From positions 20,419,501 through 20,483,500 of the forward strand of contig CM072803.1 in assembly GCA_037013495.1 (NCBI GenBank): a DNA stretch of 64,000 nucleotides, given 5' to 3'. The stretch comes from Hippophae tibetana. Lineage: Eukaryota; Streptophyta; Magnoliopsida; Rosales; Elaeagnaceae. The notes beneath the pieces were generated by a model. It had not been told where the DNA came from, made no database searches, and saw nothing but the letters and a program-made list of their open reading frames with translations. This document shows positions 1 through 11,881 of this stretch, piece by piece. The position numbers were made by a program, and so were the translations under genes. Position 1 is the stretch's first letter; each line of letters begins with the position of its first letter.

Positions 1-488
1 CAAGTCATGAAGTGATATGAGATGAATCATGCTATTATAAAGTCACATTCTATATTGTTAGAAGCATGAAGTTCTGAAGCGACATAAAGGATGAGTTAAT
101 TATTAAACTCTCAATGAGTTCTATACTCTATGTGGAGTGGAGTACATAGCTACAAGAATACTCTTGATAGACTCACCTATGTGAATGTGGAAGTGTGGCC
201 GCTTCTTATGAAAATTTTGGGCAAAATTTACTAGAGCGTTCACTATACTAGGATAAACATGCATGGCCATAAAACACAAGCTTTTCGAACTACACCTTGG
301 AAAGGTTGTGTATGTAATGTTGTTAGAGATAGAGTTCAAAACTACGAGTCACTCTAGTATATTCTAAAGCATCAAACACTATGCAAATGTTCAAGTTAAT
401 AGACACATTTTGTTTATGCACAATCTTATACTTTTAATTGATCGGTTGCTTGATGAAACTATTTTTATTTTAAATTCAAGTGTGGGAT

Positions 489-1056
489 TGTTAGAAATGA
501 ATTTAAATAAAAAAATATTTTTTATTATTTTATGACCGTTATTTCATAAATTATATAACTGTTATTTTCATAATTATGTGACCGTTACTTTTATGACCAT
601 TATTTTCATAATTATGTAACCGTTACTTTTATAACCGTTATTTTCATAATTATGTGTCTGTTATTTTTTACCGTTATTTTCATAATTATATGACCGTTAT
701 ACATATTTTTTCAACTATAATTAGGGGTAATAGCACTCAGTTTAGAATATAACTTAACAACTCAAAAAATGTTTTACGGTTTTTCATAGCAAAATCAAAG
801 AAAAAAAAATTCAGAATTATTTTTTCAGATTTCCGAGCAACATAAATATTTGAGAGATATATTATTTCGGACTTTATCAGTGCAGTGAAGTTCTGAGACA
901 GAAAAAGATTCTGAGATGTTTTATTCTAAGAACGACGAAACTGTGTTTGCTTGCATAAATTTAAGCAGAGCCGCAAAACATCTTAACCCAAAGAGTTCAT
1001 TTCAAATTATCAATAATATTGTTCTTACATAATTTTTTACATACTTATACCAAACA
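489..1056 (+). mobile_element. Candidate copia-type 3' LTR (fossil)
   Basis: A purine-rich stretch (AAGTGTGGGATTG) just before position 489 resembles the polypurine tract that precedes the 3' LTR in many plant copia elements, and the sequence then opens with TGTTAGAAATG. A plausible CA end lies near 1056. The preceding 1-488 would be the distal internal part of the element; I see no recognisable coding domain there. No partner LTR is in the window, so the boundaries are tentative. It looks like an old, broken copy. Confidence 0.38.
525..705. repeat. 38-base minisatellite inside the LTR candidate
   Basis: About five units sharing the core TTATTTTCATAATTATG followed by a GACCGTTA-like half. 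The cores start near 562, 600, 638 and 674, giving spacings of 38, 38 and 36 bases. The units differ by a few substitutions, so the array is not brand new. Confidence 0.8.
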
Positions 1057-2940
1057 ATTTATGATTTAGTCTTTTGGGTATGTCTCTCTCCATTTTAAGA
1101 TATTTTTGAATATTTACAATTATTGTATCCATAGTACTATCGACAAACCCGTATAGCATTAGAACACCTTGTCACTATTGATGTTGAGTGGGAAAAGTAA
1201 ATGTTATATTGACTTGTGGGGTCGTGTGATTTTGAGACTGTATTTCTCCTTGATATTTAAAAAAATATTTTTTTTAAAGGTGAAATAAAATGTGGGTTAA
1301 ATGAATTTTCAATTCATGTCTGATAAATAAATATTACTTTATGTACATTTTAGTATTAATTCTTTTATATTTATATTTATTTTATTACTTTCAAAAACTA
1401 ATATTGTTTATTTTTTATTTATTGAAAAATATAAAAAAAAATTATTTATTTTTATTTCAGGTTGATCAACATAGAAAAGCTCATTGATGCACTTAAAAAG
1501 GCCTAGTCAATCTCTAACACATACTATACTATGTGGCTGGTTCGTCTCAACGTTAACTATGAGTTTTTTATAGCCCAATTAATCAACAGCGCGCGTGAAG
1601 ATCAATGTCTACCTAGTGCGTGCCATGTCAAGCACGTGGCCTACAAAGCCAAGTAATAGTGTGCCTTTAGCCTCTCATGTTAAAAAAAGTATTTTATAAT
1701 CTTTTATTAAAATATGATTCTTGCGTGTCCATTGATTAAACACAGGATACTTTAACAATAATAAAATAACAGTTATTATAAGATTTTTTAACATAATAAT
1801 TATTTTAATCAGTTATTATTACTACTTTTATTTTAATATTTTACTAATTTTTATTTTAAAAAAAATAAAAATATGTATTTAAAAAATTTATGTTGTAATA
1901 TTATTATTGTTAATTTTTATTAAATAATTACATACTAAATTTTTATTTTTATTTTTATTAATAACTCGTATTTTATCATATTTTAATTATTTAATAATAA
2001 TAAATAATTATAATATCTTTAATTGACATCTTTTATCAAAGATGAGAAACTTAAAAATATTTTTTAAAATTTAAAAAACTAAACAATATTAACTTTATAA
2101 TTTAAGTGATTTTTGTTTTATAATAACGAATCTAGAATTAGAGGTAATAAGATTATATAAAAAAATAGTTTTTAATTATTACTTGTGTTTTGAGTATAAA
2201 TATATTCAAATTATTAAATTTATAATAATTTTTTTTAATAAATATCTAAAATTTAAGGACATAATTTCATTTTTGTGCATAAATTTAATTATAATTTTAT
2301 AAATATTATTTCTAATTTTTTTTTTATTAACTCATACTAATCCCTCTACAACTCATGTTATAACATGAAGCTTATAAGGATTAAGACGCTCTCCTAGATA
2401 AATTTTTGGGATTATGAAACCCGTTGTATTTATATATATTTTACATTTTGGTACTTTTCTTTTTATAATTTATTCCATTATTTAAAAAAAAAGTAAATGG
2501 ATTACTTAAGCCCTTTAATTCATAAATATAGAATGTTACTAGCCAAAAACTACAATTTTGTTGTTTTGTTAGGTTAAATTATGATTAACTGTATTATTAT
2601 GGCTTAAACATCATTGAAAATAATTCAGTAATAAAATTTCCATGAATTATATAAAGGTTTCCAATTTTCACGTCTAGAATGAAAATGATTCTTATTGAGA
2701 CATAAACACAGCCAACTAAATTTGGAAAAATTAAGATTCTTATTGATACATGAAAACACATTCACATACCTGACAAGATTACCATGCCAATATCATTTGA
2801 CATCTTTGTAGAGAGTACTAATTCTACCATCTACGTTTATTTTTCACTCCAAAAAAACTCACTGATGGGTCTTGCCTGATACTTTCAATAAAACTGGAGC
2901 TAGTCCAGAAAACAACTGATTGGGGCTTACAGAACTACAA
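1057..2940. other. A+T-rich spacer, no gene seen
   Basis: Intergenic sequence downstream of the anthranilate synthase stop codon. It is mostly poly-A/T tracts. A short richer patch around 1530-1680 has no open frame or family match I recognise. The 3' UTR of the minus-strand neighbour must lie in the right-hand part. Confidence 0.6.
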
Positions 2941-5900
2941 TCATTTATCAACAAATGAAGACTCTGCAAGATCTATAGCACGGGCGAGTGCAGCAGCTTT
3001 GTTCTCACACTCTCTCTGCTCATCAGCCGGATCACTGTCAGCAACAATACCAGCACCGGCTTGTAGGTGAGCAATCCATTCTCGACGTTTGTTTATATCC
3101 TTGTATGAAAACATTGTATCGTAGCGCGTAGTACTCGGAAAAACAATCGTTCTCAGAGCAAGGGCAATGTCCATGTCCCCATTGAATGAAATGCCACCAA
3201 ACCCACCACTGTATGGGCCACGTCTTGTCACTTCCAGCTCATCAATTAATTCCATGGCTTTCACCTGCATAGCAACAAGATCGATAGAAATGAGGAATCT
3301 TAAGAAGGAATATACATAGATTCAATGATGATAATCCTTTCTCTTTTACTCTTTCTTTTAACAGCATTGGCCAGACATCCTTTTTAGGTTTTCCTTTCTT
3401 TTAGTCATCACCACCACTTCCATCCTTTTTGCTCAAAGAACTCCTGTTAATTGTTAGCTCAACTGTCTTGACACAAAAGATAGTGGTGGTTCTCACGAAG
3501 GCACAACAGCTTAGCAAGATGCACGATAGCATCCACAAGACACAAATTTAATAGATAACAAATATAGAGCAATGAAAATCTTAAATTTTAACAAATGTAG
3601 CGTGGTGTAATCTTGAAGGGGAAAAGATGTACTAGAGTACACAAGAGTATTTGAGGAAACCTTTGGAGCTCCACTGACTGTTCCAACAGGTAATGCAGCT
3701 CGCAAAGCATCCCAACTTGTTAAGTTATCGAGCAACTCTCCAGTGACCTGCAAGGCAAAACAGATTTGTACCAGTCATAAACTAGCTGCTGAAGAGTTTT
3801 CAAAACTACAATCTACAACATAGTGATACCAAAGTAGCAATGAGCAAAATTGATATTTTTAGCAATTTTTGTATTGTATTTATGACAAAGGAGGCTCTGA
3901 AGTGTAAAATCAGCAAAAACTATACCAACAAATTAAAATATTAAATCATGCATCTATGACCATTTGTCACAACCTCATCTGATGCATGAGAAAATCAAGT
4001 GCTTACTGTGGAACTAATGTGCATGACATGAGAATACCGCTCAGTGTTCCTGAGCTTCTCAACCTTAATAGAACCAGCTTTAGAGACCTGCATGAACAGC
4101 CAACTTTAGATTAGAACTGCAAACTTAAACACAGCTAGTACGAAAAACCGAAGGATGATTGCAAAGATTCTTTGTCAGTCATCAGATGACCTCCAACCAA
4201 GCATAGTCAGCTAGATGCATGAATTGAATTGTATACAAGATACTGAGTCCTTGTTTTAAGACAAAAAGTAGAGTAAGAACTTGGATTTGTAGAACCTAGC
4301 CCTCTCACTGAAATAGCTACATCAATTTAATTGTATTGGTTTGATTATCCATACTAAGCCTCCGATCAACACTTACCATATCTGTACTTCCTAACTGCAT
4401 AAAAAGATCGTACAACTAATTAAGAACTCCCATGATATAGAAAAGAAGTTTAAACCTTCCCAACATCATTACGTCCCAAGTCCACCAGCATGATGTGCTC
4501 TGCACATTGCTTCTCATCACTTAGAAGTTGTTGTTCCAACACTAGATCCTCTTTAGGTGTCTTCCCTCTTCTAATGGTCCCAGCAAGTGGTCGATTAGTG
4601 ATCTTTCCCTGTTAAAAAAAAATAGGAATTTCACAGCTACTTGAGCTTGAATGAGACTATTAAAATCCATAAAGAGCACATTCATCTTGCAAAACTATGA
4701 ATGATAGAATAAAGTGAAGATTTTACAACACACGTTTAATAGGCACCCGAATGCCACGATAATCATAGAAATTGGAGATATGTTCAACAAGATTTATCTA
4801 AGTTACCTTTTTCACACGTGTGAGAATCTCAGGACTTGAAGCCACAAGAATGCACCCTCTGGCCTGATGGTTAAAAATGTATTTATATACATACAAGCTC
4901 AAAATATTAAGACCAACTAGAACCTTCAAACGGGAGTCTTCTGGATAAGTGGCCCACCTGCAAATAAGTCATGTATGGACTTGGATTCACAATCCTTAAT
5001 GCCCTATAAACTTCAAAAGGATCTGCAAATGTTCTCCGCTCAAAGCGCTGACTCAATACAATCTGGAATATGTCACCAGCCAAAATGTGTTCTTTAGCTT
5101 GCAAAACAGCCTCCTTGTACTCATTGCTCATCATGTTTGAAATTTCCAGTTTAGGACCAAAAAGACTCGTTTGCAACTTTATTTGACCTGCGGGCAGCCT
5201 TGGGCTGGTATAAACCATAGAAAATAAAACATCTGAAGTCAACTTTTGATAAAGAAACAATGTACTGAAAAGTACAGAATATTGATATACTAGCCAATGC
5301 CCAAAAAAAAGGTAGAAAATGTGACTCACGTAACAATGTCATATACTCTAGATGCTAATGCTTCCAATCTGTTTGTTCCATCATTGAAGGCATCCTCAAC
5401 AGAAGAATATCGATCTAATCGCACCCAGTGAATGATATAAACTTTCTGAGATTGCGAAAATCATAATAAAGAAAAATTACAGTCAGAGTAGGTGCATCTT
5501 TCCCCCACAAGCATTTAGAGTAGACATGAGGATAGCATGAAATTTTAATATGCCAAAAAAAAAAAGTCAATTGATCATAAATGAAAAGCCATTAAAAACT
5601 AAGACAAGAAAGAAACTTGAAAAGACAGACTAACATTAGTGTTTTAAAGTACCTTCTCCACATGATCAAAAACAATCACATCATCGTACAGGCCAAGATG
5701 AACATCAGGAAGATTTCTGTCGTCCAGTGGGGCAGAAGAAAATGGTATCTTTTTCTTCTCCACATACCGCACTGTATCATATGAGAAGTAACCAACCCAA
5801 CCCCCTGATCAAAGAGAGTTTTACGATTAACATTTTAGGCAAGGGCTAAATTGCAAATAATTGTCTTAAACATTAGACCTGCAAATCAAAAAACCAAATA

Positions 5901-8001
5901 ATAAGTAACAATTTTTTATTTGAGTTAGGAGAGGCACTCCACTTTATACAAGTGAATATACAAGAAAAAAGCATTATGCCATCAGGAAAGTTTCTGTGTC
6001 CAGGGGAAAAAAAGCAACAATTGATTAATCTTGTTCTGATTAGTGATTATGGCCCTAAGACTAGATTAAGGGGATCTGAACTAGGGATCGCCTCCCTGAC
6101 ATGGGAGCTGCAGTCTGAGCTACGGCTCACTGCAACAATACACAATCTGTTTGAATTTTTACCATTACTTCTCTAACTTGAAAGAAAAAAATCTTGGAGA
6201 AAAAAGCAATTTAAATAAAAGCATACATTGTGTCCATGGACATACAAATACGTAAATATCTAGTGCTCTTCAGTCTTACCACAAAATGCTTCTGGAAGTT
6301 CATCAACAAGTTGAGGCATCCATCCCTCCGTTATTCTCTGAGGAATAAGCATTGGATCCTCTACAACCACCTCTTTCCTACACCCTTTCTCATGGTCCAT
6401 GATTGTAACCATGTTCTCTTTTGCAACTATTTCTATAGTTGGCTGAGCTCCAATCACACTGTATCGCCCCTGAAAATGTTAAAGTACAGAAGTTACCAAT
6501 AATACATGTTTTATTATGAGAAAAACAAACAAGTGCAAGTGTAAAACTGAAGATCTTACAACACTTGAAACTTGCAACCCGGGCTCAACTGACTCAAAAA
6601 GAAAGCTCGGAGCATCTCTGTCATCCTCTTTAACCAGACATCGATATGCAAGTACAGGAGTTAATTGATCCGAAAATACTGTCCGGTACAAGGGAATTAA
6701 ATTCCCCTTCTTCGAAGCTTCAAAAAATTTCTCTGATTGATCGACTGGAAGAAACAAATTATCAAAATCACGTCCAGGTAAGATACTAGCAAAGATAATC
6801 AGTTCAAGATATTGATAAATGCCCAATTATAAAGATTTTAAGATAATCAAACCTAAATAAAAGTTTTCTACTGTTTTTATATGATTTAGTTATTAACATA
6901 ATTTTACTTTTGATCCTATACGAAAAACATGTTTTTTACGTTATAAAAAAAGAAAGAAAAAATACGAGTACTGCATTTTTTAACATACAAAAAAAAAATA
7001 TATGTTTTTTTCAAATAAAACTTTATGAAATGACTTTATACTACACAATTAAAAGTAAAAAAATTGACTGATTTTCAAATAAATCATAAACTCAGCCAAA
7101 CTAGTACAATTTAGTGTAAGGAAATCGCTAGCTATGGTATTGCTGACTCGGAACAAAGGAAATAATACTCAGGAAAGTATATACAAATCAAAATTCTGAT
7201 CTTCTATGCTTCCTCAAATTGAGCCAAAATATAACAAGAACCACCAATGTAATTATCCAGCTAAAAAACTGCGACTTACGTTATGGATCAAAATACTAAC
7301 ATGAACTAAAATCTGAACAAACAAATTTAAAGTTTCTCCATATTCCGTCATTTTACAGCAAAACCAAACGGAAGCAAAATAACGAAATGCACAGGGTAAA
7401 AGTTTACAAGGTATTATAACTCTATGTAAAGGTATAGATTAATATAAAAATTATACAGAAACTTATTTTATAAAAACAGCTACACCATTAATTTTTTTGC
7501 TGATGTCATAAAAAAATTAAATATAAAATGTAACGCAGGACAAAATAGTAACTTTATCGTTGTTTTTTTTTAATTATTCATTAATGATTTATATTCGTGA
7601 AACTTAATCAAATTTTTTATGATATTTTAAATTAAATTATAAGTATTTGAAAATAATAATAATTTTGATTATGATGTACCTTTAAAAAAATATATTATTT
7701 TTGTGTAACTTTTCTAAAACTATGGTACTACTGGGTAAAAACAAAAAAACAAAAAAAGTATCCAACCCCATTCTGAAAATGGACATTATATCAGCAACCA
7801 ATCAAATAATTGCTCCAAAGACAAAAAAAAATGAAGAAACGCACCTAATTGAGGCGAAGATTGGGTGGAACAACTAAGTACACGGAAACGGCGCCTGGGA
7901 CGGAGCAGAGGAAGAGAGGTTGAGACTCTTCCATTGAAGTTAACGGAGTTTGAAGAACGTAAACGGATAATAGACGGAAGTTGAGGAGCTAGGGTTTCCA
8001 T
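2941..8001 (-). CDS. ASA: Anthranilate synthase alpha subunit, plastid (11 exons)
   Basis: Component I of anthranilate synthase: converts chorismate to anthranilate using ammonia from the beta (glutaminase) subunit, the first committed step to tryptophan, in the plastid stroma. Exons on the minus strand: 8001-7845, 6744-6560, 6469-6280, 5804-5653, 5445-5330, 5204-4958, 4863-4807, 4608-4456, 4087-4007, 3747-3661, 3264-2941. All junctions are GT-AG and phases match, giving 1749 bases (582 residues; Arabidopsis ASA1 has 595). The first roughly 50 residues are Ser/Arg-rich with few acids, as in a transit peptide. The N-terminal feedback region has SFLFES (residues 99-104), the counterpart of the bacterial LLES tryptophan site. 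The chorismate-binding half holds [39 protein letters not shown] and [19 protein letters not shown]. The start is the only ATG ahead of the transit-like segment. No frame damage is seen, so it is probably functional and tryptophan-sensitive. Whether it is ASA1 or ASA2 cannot be told. Confidence 0.96.
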
Positions 8002-8321
8002 TGTCGAAGTTCTTGAAGGTTCAGTGTTAGGTTTGCTATGGACTTTGTTGAAGAGGGTCCAAGACTTAGTTGAAAAGAAATATAAATGGTGGACTAAAGG
8101 GGCGATTTTGAGACCGGCAACGTCTGATGCAAAACCTGTTACTGGCTTGAATCTATTGGATGGTTTTTAGTTAAATATAGGAACGATCATAGAAGAAGAC
8201 TCTTCAACAATTTAACCAATCAACCGATGGTCTCAGATAATCGCATTGCATTGTCTATGGACTTGGGCGGCAAATTATAGGTCTTGATTGCTTCTTTTTC
8301 TGGAAGAAATATAAATCAAAG

Positions 8322-8323
<2 letters not shown>

Positions 8324-8392
<69 letters not shown>
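8324..8392. repeat. (AT)n-(AG)n compound microsatellite upstream of ASA
   Basis: About 28 bases of AT repeats run directly into about 40 bases of AG repeats, 323-391 bases upstream of the ASA start codon. On the gene's strand this reads CT then AT. CT runs are common in plant promoters and 5' leaders, but an effect on transcription is inference only. Confidence 0.9.
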
Positions 8393-8395
<3 letters not shown>

Positions 8396-9029
8396 GGTAT
8401 TTTTAGTAATTAATAAATTAACCACGTCACACGTGTCTTGCATTTTACATAACTTTCTCACTACTATTTGGATTTGACTTTCGTATTATGTGTAAGGATT
8501 AGGTGAAGTAACGAAAAAGTCTCCACGTTACTGATCTACTTGTGATTTCGAGAATGGTAATTTTACCTAAATTTTGAAGACGAGGTAGGCACTAATGATT
8601 TATAATTACTTATTTTAAATAATTGAATTTTGTAATTATTATATATAACTTTCATAATTTAAAAATATATATAATAATTTTGTTATTATATATAAATAGA
8701 TATTTTAATTTAATAATTTTTAAATTAAATATATATACTCATATTATTTATAAAAATTATTTGCTATAAATACCTCCTTCTAATACTTTTATATATTAGT
8801 GTTTTTTTTTATAAATTATAAGACCAAATGTATTTAATTTTTATAATTATAAAATTGAATAATTTGTAACTAAGATTATAAAACTAAAATATTTATTTTA
8901 AATAATTATAAGAATTTTAAAACCTAACATTACTAACATATCCATTTCATAAAATTAAATAATCCTGACATCATGTTCTAAATTTGAATATGGTAACACT
9001 TTTTTTAAATTTCAAGGAACCTACCTCTC
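8393..9029. other. A+T-rich spacer upstream of ASA
   Basis: Low-complexity A/T sequence with no frame of note. It contains no repeat copy recognised elsewhere in the window. Confidence 0.6.
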
Positions 9030-9725
9030 TTATTCTCTGTATGTATGTGGGTTGTCTGCCCGTCCCGAACAACAAACTAAAGAAAAGCACAAGAGATAGA
9101 GTTAAGTATCAACTCACCTCCCCTCTTCCACAATTAGGTGAAGACTACGGGGAGGAAACCCCAACGGGAAACCTTTCATCGTGTCACACGATTCTTTCAC
9201 GAAGTGCTCTCTCAGATGTTTCCATTCCTACCCCCGCAAGCAAAGAGGTTTCAAGATATCAGGCGACCAAGTGAAAGTGAACAGCCCCGAGCAAATCTTT
9301 TAGAAAGCGTACCCTTGAGATTCTATGGACCTTCGACCAATGAGGTGATGACATATGCATGTGTGCACATAAACTTATAAAAAGTGGGTTTCAAACCTGG
9401 GTGGCACTATATAACTCAATCCATTATAAGATTATTGGTTTTTTTTTAAAAAGACTCTGAGATAGAGGGGACTTTAAGAAGATTTTACCGAGATAAGGAC
9501 TTGCAAAAGTCGAGTAGTCGCAAAACTGTCCTACCTTACTACAACATAGGGACAGAAGGGAGAAGGTTGTAAAGGTGGCCTCGTTATCCACACCTCTGGT
9601 CGGATGAATGGAGGACTGATCGACCCAAGTTTTCATGAGCGTTGACGAGTCCTGGAGTGACTGTCAAGAACACTAGCGCATACCTTGTGGTGATCATCAC
9701 TACCTGTACCTCACGTCTCGACAAA
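9030..9725. other. G+C-richer unexplained island
   Basis: About 700 bases are visibly richer in G+C than the flanks, with sharp transitions on both sides. Short frames exist on both strands (9138-9380 plus, 9424-9636 minus) but match no family I know. The sudden composition change inside A/T spacer suggests an inserted element fragment or a piece of captured DNA. No terminal repeats or target duplication were found. Confidence 0.5.
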
Positions 9726-10160
9726 AACTAAAATATGTAAGTAAATTTAAAAATTAAATTTTTATGTAATTTAATCATTAATTAAAATATATATTTAAAG
9801 TTTAAAATTTTAAAAATACAAGGTTTTAGAATTTAAGATTAAATCATAAGAGTTAAAATTTAAAGAAAAATAAAAATTAATGATCAAATTTATTATTTAA
9901 TTTAATATCACAAATTTATAACAAATAATTTTTTTTATCTTGTGTCATATTTTGTTTTTCTAAAATGGGTCTACAAGATATTTCATAATTGTACCTGTAG
10001 ATTTCGTGACAGGATATTGTGATTTTGTTGGTTTAAAAAAGCTAAGTAGAATGATATGAATAAGTCAAAAAAGTATACATAGCTAATTAACAGTAAAAAT
10101 CGTTAATATTTTTTTTAAGGCATAAAAGTTAAACAACTTTACTTTTTTTTGTAAAATAAA

Positions 10161-10165
10161 TAATA

Positions 10166-10200
<35 letters not shown>
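10161..10200. repeat. (AAT)n microsatellite
   Basis: About 13 AAT triplets with one interruption (AGT) near the left end. Confidence 0.9.
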
Positions 10201-10202
<2 letters not shown>

Positions 10203-10980
10203 AATTTCCTTTTCGTAAGGTGGATATATTTCCAGTAATGTATTTGAACTTTACGAACTTTCCTCTCTGTTTTTCAGTAGCTAATATTTCAATTAACACC
10301 TGGTTGACTAAAGTATACACCTATATTGATTTTTATAACCAAATTCTTATTCAATAGGGATTGCAAAACAAATAATGTTCCAATAATGAATATTTTCCAT
10401 TTAACACCCATTAACTGTAATAATTTGCTTAAAGTCATCCGTCACCTATAAGTTTGCCTTAAACATATTTCTTTTTAAAAAATAACTTTTTATTCTAACT
10501 TAATGTAAATGTAGATACAATCATTAATGTCTACTTAACCCATATTAATAATTAAAAATATCATTAAATTATTCAATATTACTTATATATATCATATATT
10601 TGATAATTATGTACAATTTTATAAAATCTAATTTACAGTAATATCTACATACACATCAATAATATTACTCTAATAACATATAAAATTAATCTTAATAACC
10701 AATTTCACATCAATTATATTATCATAATTTTTTCTCAATTATTTATTATTTGGTGGGTCTATAAAGAATGAATACAAAAAAAAAAGTCAACAACTCATTT
10801 CTAGTTTTAGGAAATTAAAAAAATATATATCTAAAACTTATAAACTAAGAAATTCATAGTTGAATAAACATTAAAAAATCAAAATAATACTAATTTAATT
10901 TAAACATTTAATATAAAAAAAATTAATAATAAAAAAATATATAGTTATAAGTTTTAAGAATAATATTTTTATTATTGTTG

Positions 10981-10981
<1 letters not shown>

Positions 10982-11012
<31 letters not shown>
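10982..11012. repeat. (AT)n microsatellite
   Basis: About 15 uninterrupted AT dinucleotides in A/T spacer. Confidence 0.9.
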
Positions 11013-11018
<6 letters not shown>

Positions 11019-11881
11019 AATCCATTCCTTAATAGACACATGATTTGTTCTTTAATCTATTCTTTAACAGACATGATTTCTTCATCGTGTTTTATCATTG
11101 GATCTGCTCCAAAGTCAAACTTCATCCTCCATTAAAGCCGTGGAACCAATCTTGAATTAAATATGTAAACTACTTGCTTCCCAATGCTTTGGCAATCTGC
11201 TCTCAAGCAAAAACACACATTTTTTAGAATTGTCCAACCATGGCCAAGTATAAATTTGCTGCTTGTGATGCTCTTAGAAGTAATTTCCAATAAAAAATAT
11301 TTTTTAAGAAATGTTTTAGAAAACGGGAAGCACAATCTAAAAGCACTAAAAGTAATAATAATAATTATTATTATTATAATTAGTTCAAAAGTGATTTTAA
11401 CTAACCATAAGAAACTATTTTTACAAAGTATCAAAAACATAAATAGAAACTAATACACTCAAAATGCTGTTTAACGGGAGAAACAGTATCCAGTTATATA
11501 GACTCTTTATTTTTTATAAAATACATGTGTTTAACGGACATAACCTGAATGTGTGAACACTTAACACTTTGAATTGGTTAGATTTTAAAGAAAAATTAAA
11601 AACAAAAAACATGTCAAATACTCAAATACGTATCTAAAAATTTACTACACCAAGATAACCCGATGAAAAACAAATATCTAAAATCACGTAGAGAGAATTA
11701 GCCTTGAGCATGATTAATGATATATTATTAGTTATATAATAAGACTCGAAATTCTAACTAGAGTTATCAATAAATAGTAAGACAGTTTTTCTAACCTTGA
11801 TCGAAGCACGAGGCAAACTTAGATAATGGAAGCCACTGGTTTCAGACATAAGAATGAATCGGTAGTATATTTTGACATCAA

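Larger units (their letters stand above)
9726..11881. other. A+T-rich spacer between ASA and CDC6
   Basis: No gene is seen. It holds two microsatellites (10161-10200 and 10982-11012) and an AT-palindromic trinucleotide patch near 11350-11380. Small frames on both strands at 11132-11453 are overlapping mirror products of simple sequence and are not credible genes. Confidence 0.6.

Noticed and set aside
5952-6502. Plus-strand frames opposite ASA exons
   Set aside because: Shadows of the minus-strand gene and its introns; the minus-strand exon chain explains the sequence.
9380-9450. tRNA-like T-arm in the G+C-richer island
   Set aside because: A GGTTTCAAACC-like palindrome is present, but no acceptor stem, D-arm or anticodon arm can be folded around it.
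11132-11453. Overlapping frames on both strands between ASA and CDC6
   Set aside because: Mirror translations of an ATT/AAT repeat, with poly-Ile runs on both strands, and no exon features.
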